DNA of 64,000 nucleotides from Calothrix sp. NIES-2100 (GTDB taxonomy: Bacteria; Cyanobacteriota; Cyanobacteriia; Cyanobacteriales; Nostocaceae): assembly GCF_002368195.1 (NCBI RefSeq), contig NZ_AP018178.1:2302238-2366237 (forward strand), in the 5' to 3' direction. Under the pieces are notes generated by a model. The model made no database searches and was not told where the DNA came from. It worked only from the letters and a program-made list of their open reading frames with translations. The translations under genes and the position numbers were made by a program. The stretch's first letter is position 1; every line of letters begins with the position of its first letter. Below are positions 34,214 to 43,800 of the stretch, one piece after another.

Positions 34214-35473
34214 ATGAAATATTCATTTTTCCAAAAACTTAAATACCAAATTAGCAAATTGACCCAATGGTTTGTAGATACACCCGAAAGATCGCTTTTA
34301 GAAGCTTACAAAGCGGCTCAGGTAATTAGAAACATTGAAATTGAGCATTTTGGTAATCAAAGAATTTCCGCTGCTTCAGGAAATTATACTGAAAATGTCA
34401 TGTCTTATTGGCAAAGTTACCTGAATAAGAATTTAATTATAATTCAAATTAGGCTAACAGAATTTCGGCTAAGTCGCTCGATGTTAAATATTTCTCAGAG
34501 TGAGATTTTAGAACAGCTACAGTTTATTGATGATGTAATATCTAAGTATCAACCAAGACCAGAACAAATTATTAACCGTAACCCAAGGGAAAATTTATCA
34601 CCGCTACCAATTAATAATCAAAATAATCACAAAGTTAATCCATCTGATATTAAAATTCCTCACGTTCCTCCCGTAACTCAGAAAACTGGATTTTTACCAC
34701 GTTCTTTAGGTAGGACAATTAATAGAATCCAATCGGATTTGTCTCCGCAAGCAGAAGCAGAATTTATCAGAAATTATCAGCTTACCCAAAGACGGACAAG
34801 AATTGCACTGAGATTTTTCTTGATTTTAATTCTCGTGCCACTTTTAACTCAAAATATTTCTAAGCAATTATTGATTCATCCTATAGTAGAAAGAGCTAGA
34901 GAAGAAACAACCGCTCAAATTTTTCTGAATACAGAGATGGAAGAGAAGGCTTTGAGCGAATTGAAGACTTTTGAAAATAGGCTGAAACTGCAAAGTCTAT
35001 TACATGAAGCCCCAGTACTTTCTGTTGAGGAAATTCAAGAACAAATTCGTGATAAAGCTATTGAGATAGCAGAGGAATTTAGTCATGAAAGTAATAGTGC
35101 CATCAGTAATATATTTGCTGATTTACTTTCGCTAGTTGCTTTTGGCATTGTAGTTGCCATGAGTAAAAAAGAAATTGTAATTGTCAAGTCTTTTTTAGAT
35201 AATATTGTTTATGGTCTGAGTGATAGTGCTAAAGCTTTTTTAATTATTTTATCTACAGATATATTTGTCGGATTTCACTCACCACATGGATGGGAAGTAC
35301 TACTAGAAGGTTTAGCAGAACATTTGGGGCTACCAGCGAATAGAAGTGCAATATTTCTCTTTATTGCCACATTTCCTGTGATTTTAAATACTATATTCAA
35401 ATATTGGATATTCCGCTATCTCAGCCGTTTATCTCCTTCAGCATTAGCTACGTTGAAAGAGATGGATGAGTAA
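34214..35473 (+). CDS. pxcA: Proton extrusion protein PxcA (CemA family)
   Basis: 419 residues. N-terminal cytosolic part about 1-190, then membrane helices at about 197-215 (FFLILILVPLLTQ), 300-316, 340-357 and 378-400. The C-terminal block LIILSTDIFVGFHSPHGWEVLLE is the family signature. PxcA supports light-dependent Na+-driven proton extrusion and inorganic-carbon uptake; chloroplast CemA is the homologue. The SDR gene starts 26 bases later, so cotranscription is likely. Confidence 0.93.
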   Translation: MKYSFFQKLKYQISKLTQWFVDTPERSLLEAYKAAQVIRNIEIEHFGNQRISAASGNYTENVMSYWQSYLNKNLIIIQIRLTEFRLSRSMLNISQSEILEQLQFIDDVISKYQPRPEQIINRNPRENLSPLPINNQNNHKVNPSDIKIPHVPPVTQKTGFLPRSLGRTINRIQSDLSPQAEAEFIRNYQLTQRRTRIALRFFLILILVPLLTQNISKQLLIHPIVERAREETTAQIFLNTEMEEKALSELKTFENRLKLQSLLHEAPVLSVEEIQEQIRDKAIEIAEEFSHESNSAISNIFADLLSLVAFGIVVAMSKKEIVIVKSFLDNIVYGLSDSAKAFLIILSTDIFVGFHSPHGWEVLLEGLAEHLGLPANRSAIFLFIATFPVILNTIFKYWIFRYLSRLSPSALATLKEMDE

Positions 35474-35499
35474 TTGATAATAATAAATGGTGTAGATCA

Positions 35500-36288
35500 A
35501 TGCTTTTTCGTGATAAAGTTGTTTGGATTACTGGAGCATCCTCTGGTATAGGTGAAGCATTAGCTTACCAATTTGCAAATCAAGGTGCAAAGTTAATTAT
35601 TTCCGCAAGAAGAGAAGATGAATTGCAGAGAGTTAAACAAAATATCAGCAGCGAATGTTTGATTCTTACTCTTGATATTACAGACTCTACATCATTAGAA
35701 ACAGCAGTAAATGCTGCGATAAAGCATTACAACAAAATTGATATTTTGGTCAATAATGCAGGTATCAGTCAACGTTCTTTAGTGGTTGATACCCAAGAGT
35801 TAGTTGACAGAAAAATTATGGAGATCAATTATTTTGGTACTATCAATCTTACTAAAAGAATTCTGCCATATATGATTGCCAATGGTGGTGGGCAAATTGC
35901 GGTTATTTCCAGTATTGTTGGTGCAATGGGCTTTCCATTACGTTCGGCTTATGCAGCATCAAAACACGCCTTACATGGTTTTTTTGAAACATTACAATTG
36001 GAATTAAAGCCTGAGCATAATATTTTTATTACCATTCTCTGCCCTGGAAGAATTAAAACCAATATTTCCTATAATGCTTTAAATTATGATGGCAGTTTAT
36101 ATGGAAAAATGGATGCAGGACAAGAAAAAGGTATGAGTGCTGATATTTGCGCTCAAAAAATCTTAAGAGCTATTTCTCAAAAGAAGCGAGAAGTATATAT
36201 TGGTGGTACGGATATTTTACTAGTCTATTTTAAAAGATATTTACCCAGATTATTTTATTGGATAGCTAGCAGAGTTAAGCCAACATAA
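35500..36288 (+). CDS. SDR-family NAD(P)-dependent oxidoreductase (DHRS7-like)
   Basis: 262 residues. TGASSGIG cofactor loop near 11-18, NNAG, catalytic Ser in ISSIVG and YAASKHAL with the Tyr-Lys pair. The C-terminal tail YFKRYLPRLFYWIASRV is hydrophobic and basic, suggesting membrane contact as in DHRS7 lipid-active enzymes. Substrate unknown. Sits 26 bases behind pxcA. Its stop codon is the first unit of a heptamer repeat. Confidence 0.9.
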   Translation: MLFRDKVVWITGASSGIGEALAYQFANQGAKLIISARREDELQRVKQNISSECLILTLDITDSTSLETAVNAAIKHYNKIDILVNNAGISQRSLVVDTQELVDRKIMEINYFGTINLTKRILPYMIANGGGQIAVISSIVGAMGFPLRSAYAASKHALHGFFETLQLELKPEHNIFITILCPGRIKTNISYNALNYDGSLYGKMDAGQEKGMSADICAQKILRAISQKKREVYIGGTDILLVYFKRYLPRLFYWIASRVKPT

Positions 36289-36313
36289 TTCGTAATTCGT
36301 AATTCGTAATTCG
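36286..36313. repeat. (TAATTCG)4 heptamer tandem repeat
   Basis: Four perfect units beginning with the TAA stop of the SDR gene. Confidence 0.9.
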
Positions 36314-36368
36314 TAATTACAAAAATCAGATTTTATCTGAGGTTTTATATCCAACTAACACCTAGCGG

Positions 36369-37295
36369 TTAGACTCTATGGTGAGAAGCCAAAGCACAAG
36401 TTTGATTAGAATCGCCAACTTCTATTTGTAAAGTCGAATGTTCGATACCGAAATGGTCGTGTAGTTCTTTGCAAGTCTGGATGAGAAAATCATCACCGGG
36501 ATGACCATCAGGAATTACTAAATGTGCAGTCAAGGCTGTTTCAGTTGTACTCATAGCCCAAATGTGTAAATCGTGAATTTGGGTAACACCAGGAAGTTCG
36601 GATAAATAAGTTTGCACTGCTAGAGGTTCAATATTTTCTGGTACAGCATCTAATGCTAAATTCACGGCATCTTTTAATAATTGCCAAGTTCCAACTACTA
36701 CAACTGCAACAATTATCAAGCTAACAACTGGGTCAAACCACAGCCAGCCGGTGAAAATAATCGCAATACCAGCTAATACAACTCCCAAAGAAACTCCCGC
36801 ATCAGCAGCCATGTGTAAAAATGCGCCGCGAATGTTTATGTCATGTTTGCGACCTGACATAAACATTAAAGCAGTGATGGTGTTAATGACAATTCCTACC
36901 ATCGCCACAGCAATGACTGTACTTCCGCCTACAGATGCAGGGTTACTAAAGCGTTGGACTGCTTCCCATGTAATTCCGCCCATAACTAATAAAAGCGCGA
37001 TCGCATTGATCAAAGCCGCTAAAATTGAAGAACGCCGCAGTCCATAAGTATAGCGTTGGCTTGGCGGTCGGCTACCTAAAAAGCTGGCTCCCCAAGCCAG
37101 TAATAATCCTAAAACATCACTCATATTATGCCCTGCATCAGCAAGCAAAGCCAGAGAGTGCGCTAAATATCCATAAACTACTTCAATAATTACAAATCCC
37201 ACATTGAGGATAGTACCAATCATGAAAGCGCGGCTGTAGTTACTAGTACCATGTTCATGATGATCACTGTGATGATGATGATGATTATGTGCCAT
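36369..37295 (-). CDS. Cation diffusion facilitator (CzcD/ZnT type)
   Basis: 308 residues. A His-rich N-terminus (HNHHHHHSDHHEH), six membrane helices, and metal sites HNMSD in helix 2 and HMAADAG in helix 5. The C-terminal cytoplasmic domain (LPGVTQIHDLHIWAMS) is the usual ferredoxin-like dimer. Exports Zn2+, or related divalent ions, against H+. No ArsR or MerR regulator is adjacent. Confidence 0.95.
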   Translation of the reverse strand: MAHNHHHHHSDHHEHGTSNYSRAFMIGTILNVGFVIIEVVYGYLAHSLALLADAGHNMSDVLGLLLAWGASFLGSRPPSQRYTYGLRRSSILAALINAIALLLVMGGITWEAVQRFSNPASVGGSTVIAVAMVGIVINTITALMFMSGRKHDINIRGAFLHMAADAGVSLGVVLAGIAIIFTGWLWFDPVVSLIIVAVVVVGTWQLLKDAVNLALDAVPENIEPLAVQTYLSELPGVTQIHDLHIWAMSTTETALTAHLVIPDGHPGDDFLIQTCKELHDHFGIEHSTLQIEVGDSNQTCALASHHRV

Positions 37296-37536
37296 CTTTG
37301 ATACCTAAATAACAGCCTACTTCTTAATATTAGTTTGCAGAATATTTGTGCTAAGCGCCACTAATTTAACTTAACATTAATCTTCTTTTTGAAATAGGAA
37401 GAAAAAGAAAATTTGCCATCCGTATAGCAGAAGTTAAAGACAATCATCGCCATTATTTTCTTAGATAAGAGTATTGATTATTGGCACCGCAAATGCTCTG
37501 ACACCAAGAAATATGATGAAATGATGAGGATGAATC

Positions 37537-37701
37537 ATGAGTAACTTGGGATATGCCAGTTTGTTTATCGTTATGTTGGCAGCATTGTTAGCAGCGATCG
37601 CGCAAATGGGGATGGCATTAGACGAAGCAGATATTGGGCGCTTTTCTATTTGGACTGGTATTGCTTCTGTAATTGCTGGTTTACCGATGATTTTGTGGTA
37701 A
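37537..37701 (+). CDS. Small two-helix membrane protein (54 residues)
   Basis: Reads MSNLGYASLFIVMLAALLAA then AIAQMGMALDEADIGRF and a second hydrophobic segment ending GLPMILW. GAGG lies about 8 bases before the ATG, a good ribosome site. Helices at about 8-25 and 39-53 form a hairpin in the membrane. No family recognised. It sits alone between the CDF gene and an FMN reductase gene, both on the other strand. Confidence 0.65.
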   Translation: MSNLGYASLFIVMLAALLAAIAQMGMALDEADIGRFSIWTGIASVIAGLPMILW

Positions 37702-37704
37702 TTA

Positions 37705-37829
37705 GCGTTAATAGTCAATAGTCAATGGTCATTTGTCAATGGTCAATGGTCAATGGTCATTTATCAAGGTTAATCCCTCTGGACTATTGACTCTGGACTC
37801 TGGACTCTGGACTATTGACTATTGACTAT
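37705..37829. repeat. TAGTCAA/TGGTCAT/CTCTGGA heptamer repeats
   Basis: Runs of seven-base units (AATAGTC, AATGGTC, CTCTGGA). Related runs occur at 27415-27480 and 53470-53518. Confidence 0.85.
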
Positions 37830-37839
37830 GAGTAAAAAT

Positions 37840-38385
37840 TTAACTTACTCCTCGCAGTTTGCGAGTATTATCAACTAAACTCTGCGCAAATTCGTCAAAG
37901 CGTTGGGAGAGTTTTTCATCTGTGAGTTTACCTTCAGGACTGAAAGCAGCCCAGGCTTGTCCAATAGCAATTTGTTCAGGAATTACCCAACCATGTACCC
38001 AACGAACAATTAACCGGAGGTCATTGAGTGCGTTACTATTTGACTGTCCCCCCAAGACGCTAATCAGTCCAGTCACCTTACCAGACAATTCATCAAAGCT
38101 CAATAAATCTAGTGCATTTTTCAGGACACCACTAACACCGCCATGATACTCAGGTGTGGCTAAAATTATACCATCTGCATTAGTCACAATATCCTTCAGG
38201 CGCTGAACGTCTGGGAAATCTGGATATTCTTTACCACCGTTACAAAATGGTAGCTGCAACTGCCGCAAATCAAGAATTTCTACTTCTCCACCCAATGCTT
38301 CTACCCTTTGTGCTGCTAGTTGTAAAGCAATCTGGGTATAGGAGTTGGGTCTTAAGCTACCACCAATACCAACAATTTTCACCAT
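37840..38385 (-). CDS. NADPH-dependent FMN reductase family protein
   Basis: 181 residues with a flavodoxin-like fold. FMN loop GGSLRPNSYT near the N-terminus and the ATPEYHGGVSGVLKNALD isoalloxazine loop. Resembles SsuE/ArsH/chromate-reductase types; substrate unknown. Cytosolic. Faces ftsH divergently across 517 bases. Confidence 0.92.
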   Translation of the reverse strand: MVKIVGIGGSLRPNSYTQIALQLAAQRVEALGGEVEILDLRQLQLPFCNGGKEYPDFPDVQRLKDIVTNADGIILATPEYHGGVSGVLKNALDLLSFDELSGKVTGLISVLGGQSNSNALNDLRLIVRWVHGWVIPEQIAIGQAWAAFSPEGKLTDEKLSQRFDEFAQSLVDNTRKLRGVS

Positions 38386-38902
38386 AAATTCACCTACAAA
38401 GTCAATAACAAAATTTACTAATAGCTACTATTACGCAAATTCTTAAAAAGCGGAATCATTACGATTATGTTTATTTTAGCAATTTTGTTGCAAAATATGT
38501 CAACTGAAGGCTGAAGTATGAAGTATGAAGTATGAAATTACCCCACCCATAAATGTCAATAGTCCAAAGTCCAGAGTCATTAACCTTGACCATTGTCCCT
38601 AGAGACGCAAAGTGTAAAAAACCAGTTTAGTTAGATTTTTGTCAAAATAGATACTATGTATATAGTCTAATGAGGCATATAGCCACCGACCAATCTGGGA
38701 GGCTCAAAGTCAGGTTTTATTTTCATTCCCCTGATTCAAGGGAGTGTATTCCGAAAACATGATGGCGAAACACTGGGAAATGGTTTTGTCTGGAAGTTAA
38801 ACTAGATGAGAAAACATTTATTTCCCGTTATTTCAATTTTGGCTAGAAGAATAGGCATAAAATCAGCGCTCAGCTTTTGCCACCAGGAGAAAGGTAATTA
38901 TT
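38386..38902. other. Divergent intergenic region before ftsH
   Basis: 517 bases with GAAGTAT heptamers near 38515-38535 and a TAGTCCAAAGTCC-type repeat near 38560. AGGAGAAAGG gives ftsH a ribosome site. No promoter boxes were resolved. Confidence 0.5.
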
Positions 38903-40786
38903 ATGACAGTTTTAGGTAAAAAAGCATTGAACAGACAGCCATCGGCAAAGCGTGTTCCTTGGGCTGGTGCATTAGCAGCCAGCTTAATATTATTGCCAGG
39001 GATTGTAGCTGGGAATCCAGCCTTGGCGCAAAAAGCAGAGCGCAATCCCTTAACTTATGGGGAGTTGATCAAGAAAACAGACAGAGGGGAAGTTGCAAAA
39101 GTTGAGCTGGATGAAGCCGAAAATGTCGCTAAGGTATATTTGGTAGGTCAAAAAGATACACCAATCCAGGTGAAACTTTTAGAGCAAAACACAGAGTTGA
39201 TTAATAAACTCAAAGAAAAAAATGTGGATTTTGCTGAAGTTTCCTCGGCTAACAGTAGAGCGGCTGTCGGGTTATTGATTAACCTGATGTGGATTTTACC
39301 ACTAGTAGCTTTAATGCTATTGTTCCTGAGACGCTCCACCAATGCTTCTAGCCAAGCGATGAATTTTGGCAAATCACGAGCTCGCTTTCAAATGGAGGCG
39401 AAAACCGGCGTAAAATTTGACGATGTCGCCGGGGTGGAAGAAGCAAAAGAAGAATTGCAAGAAGTCGTCACATTCTTGAAACAACCAGAAAGATTTACGG
39501 CTGTAGGCGCAAAGATTCCCAAAGGCGTGCTGTTAATTGGCCCTCCGGGTACAGGTAAGACTTTACTAGCAAAAGCGATCGCGGGGGAAGCAGGCGTTCC
39601 CTTCTTTAGCATTTCCGGCTCAGAATTCGTAGAAATGTTTGTGGGTGTGGGTGCATCCCGTGTCCGCGACTTATTCAAAAAAGCCAAAGAAAATGCTCCC
39701 TGTCTGATATTTATCGATGAAATTGACGCTGTTGGTAGACAACGGGGTGCGGGTATCGGTGGCGGTAACGACGAAAGAGAGCAAACCCTAAATCAATTGC
39801 TCACGGAGATGGATGGTTTTGAAGGTAACACAGGCATCATTATTATTGCTGCCACAAACCGCCCTGATGTCCTTGATGCAGCGTTACTGCGACCCGGACG
39901 CTTTGACCGCCAGGTGATTGTTGATGCACCGGATCTCAAAGGACGCTTGGACATTTTGAAAGTTCATGCCCGGAATAAGAAAATTGATCCTAGTGTATCC
40001 TTAGATGCGATCGCTCGCCGCACACCAGGATTTACAGGTGCAGATTTAGCTAACTTACTCAACGAAGCGGCAATTCTCACCGCCAGACGCAGAAAAGAAG
40101 CAATTACCATCTTAGAAATTGATGATGCTGTAGACCGGGTAGTGGCGGGGATGGAAAGAACTGCCCTAGTAGATAGTAAGGCTAAACGGTTAATTGCTTA
40201 CCACGAAGTTGGACACGCCTTAGTCGGAACCTTACTCAAAGACCATGATCGCGTGCAGAAAGTCACACTGATTCCGCGCGGACAAGCACTGGGATTAACT
40301 TGGTTTACACCCAACGAAGAACAGGGGTTAATTTCCCGTTCCCAACTCAAAGCGAGAATTACCTCAATTTTAGGTGGTCGCGCTGCTGAGGAAGTTGTTT
40401 TTGGGAAGCCAGAAGTCACTACTGGTGCAGGAGACGACTTGCAGAAGGTAACAAATTTAGCACGACAAATGGTCACTCGATTTGGGATGTCCACCTTAGG
40501 CCCATTATCTTTAGAAAATCAGAGTGGAGAAGTCTTCTTAGGCCGGGATTGGATGAATAAATCAGAGTATTCTGAAGAAATTGCTGCCAAGATTGATGCC
40601 CAAGTCCGGGAAATTATCAATACTTCCTACCAAACCGCAAAATCAATATTAGAACAAAACCGCGTAGCTTTAGAACGCCTGGTAGATTTGTTATCCGACC
40701 AAGAGACAATTGAAGGCGAACTATTCCGCCAAATTGTTGCTGAACATACACAGGTAGCTGATGAAAAAATAGCTGTATCTCATTAG
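38903..40786 (+). CDS. ftsH: ATP-dependent membrane zinc metalloprotease FtsH
   Basis: 627 residues. Signal/membrane segment 20-43, a lumenal domain to about 120, second helix 121-142, AAA+ domain with Walker A GPPGTGKT (213-220), Walker B LIFIDEID, the ATNRPDVLDAALLRPGRFDR second region of homology, and zinc site HEVGH (434-438). In cyanobacteria FtsH2-type paralogues remove damaged D1 in photosystem II repair. Which paralogue this is needs a tree; the cleavable-looking N-terminus is like FtsH2/FtsH4. Converges on the giant gene. Confidence 0.96.
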   Translation: MTVLGKKALNRQPSAKRVPWAGALAASLILLPGIVAGNPALAQKAERNPLTYGELIKKTDRGEVAKVELDEAENVAKVYLVGQKDTPIQVKLLEQNTELINKLKEKNVDFAEVSSANSRAAVGLLINLMWILPLVALMLLFLRRSTNASSQAMNFGKSRARFQMEAKTGVKFDDVAGVEEAKEELQEVVTFLKQPERFTAVGAKIPKGVLLIGPPGTGKTLLAKAIAGEAGVPFFSISGSEFVEMFVGVGASRVRDLFKKAKENAPCLIFIDEIDAVGRQRGAGIGGGNDEREQTLNQLLTEMDGFEGNTGIIIIAATNRPDVLDAALLRPGRFDRQVIVDAPDLKGRLDILKVHARNKKIDPSVSLDAIARRTPGFTGADLANLLNEAAILTARRRKEAITILEIDDAVDRVVAGMERTALVDSKAKRLIAYHEVGHALVGTLLKDHDRVQKVTLIPRGQALGLTWFTPNEEQGLISRSQLKARITSILGGRAAEEVVFGKPEVTTGAGDDLQKVTNLARQMVTRFGMSTLGPLSLENQSGEVFLGRDWMNKSEYSEEIAAKIDAQVREIINTSYQTAKSILEQNRVALERLVDLLSDQETIEGELFRQIVAEHTQVADEKIAVSH

Positions 40787-40898
40787 TAGTCAAGCTAGTG
40801 GTTGGTACTTAATTGCTAACTACTAGCTACTCAATAAGAGAATTGTTGGATGGGCAATGCCCACCTACGCAGGTTAAGGTTTTTAGCGCTAACAGAAC

Positions 40899-43800
40899 TT
40901 AGGCAATACTTAAATTAACCCGCACGATCGCATCGTTGAAATCATTGTCACCGCCATTTGCTAAATCCTCAAAGCCAAAAGAGTTATTTCCTAACAAGCG
41001 AATGTGATCCTTTTTGTCAGTGTTAGCTCCCAAGAAGGGGAAGTAAACTGCTGGATCGTTATTAGGATTGCTATCAAGTAACGCATCAGGTCTACCATTA
41101 GCAATAATAAATGGTGCAAAGATGGAACCAGGTTGGAAAGTTCCTGTGTAAGTTGCAGTACCTTGGTTATTAACTGTCAAGTCAATACCTGCAACACGGT
41201 TACGAATTGCAGCTTCAATATAACCAGCTTGTCCAGCGAAAATATCTGCTTTACCATCTGAGTTGGTGTCAATACCACCATTCTCATCAGCTACTTGATA
41301 GAAACCGATGAAATTATCGAAAGCTGCTTCTCTGTTGACCACAAAATCAGCTTTTACCTGATTTGTGACATCCCGCAAATCAATAACTTCTCCTTGTGGC
41401 TTTCCTTGCAGATTTGTACCTAGAGGTAATGCATCATTGGTGGACTGAATTTTCACCACCAGATCCTTAAAGTCAGTAGTGCTATTACCATCCTTATCCT
41501 TCCAAGCGAGGGAAAACTGATCAGAACCCAAGTCTGTAATCTTTTGTTTTAAGGGGTCAGAAAATAGTATGTCTGTCAGTGGGGTAACTCCAGCGCGTAC
41601 AGCATCAGTCGTGCTGTTTCTTATTAAATAGAATCTCAAGTTTTCACCGGAATTAAATTCCAGCAGATGTGTCAGATTGTTAGTATTAAAGCCATTGGGG
41701 AGATTAGCAATAGCAGAGAAAATTACTTTAGCTCGGTCTAAAGCTGCTTGGGCGTAACCTGCTGCACCTGGTGCAATACCATTGATGTTACCTTGAGCAT
41801 CATCAACGGTAAACGCTCCTAGTTCATTGACAAGATTAGAGCTTCGTCCGGTGAGAGTAACTTGAAGTTTTGATTTGCCACTGCTATTAAAGATGTTAAA
41901 GATATCATCAGCAATTTTTGAAAGCTTCAAGGTAGGTGAGCTGTTGCTTTGTTCGACAGCTAGTACAAATGTGTCAGTTGCACTTACACCATCATTATCT
42001 GTCGCTTGTACCTCAATTGTGAAACTTCCAACATTGGCATTAGTTGCTGTACCGCTAAAGGTGCGAGTAGCAGGATTAAATTTCAGCCAACTAGGTAAAT
42101 TACTGCCATCTTTGAGTGTTGCTGAGTAAGTAAGACTATCACCTGCATCGATATCGCTGAAGGTGTTGGCATCAAAAGTAAAGCTGAAGGCTGTATCTGC
42201 TGAAGTGGATTGATCTGCGATCGCATTTTCTAAGGTGGGTGCATCATTAACGTTGTCTACAGTCAAAGAAAAATCATCGCTGACTGTTGCGCCCGAAGTA
42301 TCAGTTGCCGCCACTTTAATATCAATAATACTGATATCGGCGTTAGTTGGTGTACCGCTAAAGGTGCGAGTAGCAGAATTAAATTTCAGCCAACTAGGTA
42401 AATTACTGCCATCTTTGAGTGTTGCTGAGTAAGTAAGGCTGTCACCTGCATCGATATCACTGAAGGTGTTGGCATCAAAAGTAAAACTGAAGGCTGTGTC
42501 TTCTGTGGCTGTTTGGTTGGCGATCGCATTCTCTAATATTGGTGCATGATTAGTATTAATGACTGCCAAAGAGAAGATATCACTGACACTTGCCCCAAAA
42601 TTATCAATAGCGCTAACTTTGATGTTGAGTGTGCCGACATCGGCATTAGCAGGAGTACCGCTAAATGTGCGGGTTTCTGCATCAAAGGTAAGCCAACTTG
42701 GTAAAGCGTTGTCGTTATCTAAAGTTGCTGAATAGGTAAGGATATCGCCTGCATCTACATCAACATCACTGAAGGTGTTAGCAGGAATTGTGAAGGTGAA
42801 AGTGGTGTATTCTGTAGCTGTGGCATCAGCGATCGCACTATTTAAAATCGGTGCGTCGTTAACGTTGTCTACAGACAAAGAAAAATCATCGCTGACTGTT
42901 GCGCCCGAAGTATCAGTTGCCGCCACTTTAATATCAATAATACTGATATCGGCGTTAGTTGGTGTACCGCTAAAGGTGCGAGTAGCAGAATTAAATTTTA
43001 GCCAACTAGGTAAATTACTGCCATCTTTGAGTGTTGCTGAGTAAGTAAGGCTGTCACCTGCATCGATATCACTGAAGGTGTTGGCATCAAAAGTAAAACT
43101 GAAGGCTGTATCTGTTGGGGTGGATTGATCTGCGATCGCACTATTTAAAATCGGTGCGTCGTTAACGTTGTCTACAGACAAAGAAAAATCATCACTGACT
43201 GTTGCGCCCGAAGTATCGGTTGCCGCCACTTTAATATCAATAATATTGATATCGGCGTTAGTTGGTGTACCGCTAAAGGTGCGAGTAGCAGAATTAAATT
43301 TCAACCAACTAGGTAAATTACTGCCATCTTTTAAAGTTGCTGAGTAAGTAAGGCTATCACCTGCATCAATATCGCTGAAGGTATTGGCATCAAAAGTCAA
43401 GCTGAAGGCTGTGTCTTCTGTGGCTGTTTGGTTGGCGATCGCACTATTTAAAGTCGGTGCATCGTTAACAGCAGTAATTTCTAGGGTGAGCGTTTGAGTC
43501 GCGGTTCCACCATTGCCATCGCTGACAGTATAGCTGAAAGTTCCTGCACTGCCATTGGCGTTAGTAACTGGGGCAAAAACTAAGCTGGTTAGTTGTTCGG
43601 TGGTTAAGCTGGTGTTTGCGGTGACGACTGTATTGTTAGGTAAGCGAATTTCGCCTTTGGTTGTTTCTGGGACGGTGGTGACAGTGATAGTTAAGGGATC
43701 GTTATCTGCATCGGTTGGGATTGCGATCGCTAAAGCAATCGGTGCAGCATCTTCTAAGACTGTGAGTGTCTTATTCGCTTCCGTGACTGGCTCACTATTT

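Noticed and set aside
37461..37718. 85-codon minus-strand frame opposite the 54-residue membrane protein
   Set aside because: The plus-strand frame has a good ribosome site and membrane helices; the minus frame is its shadow.
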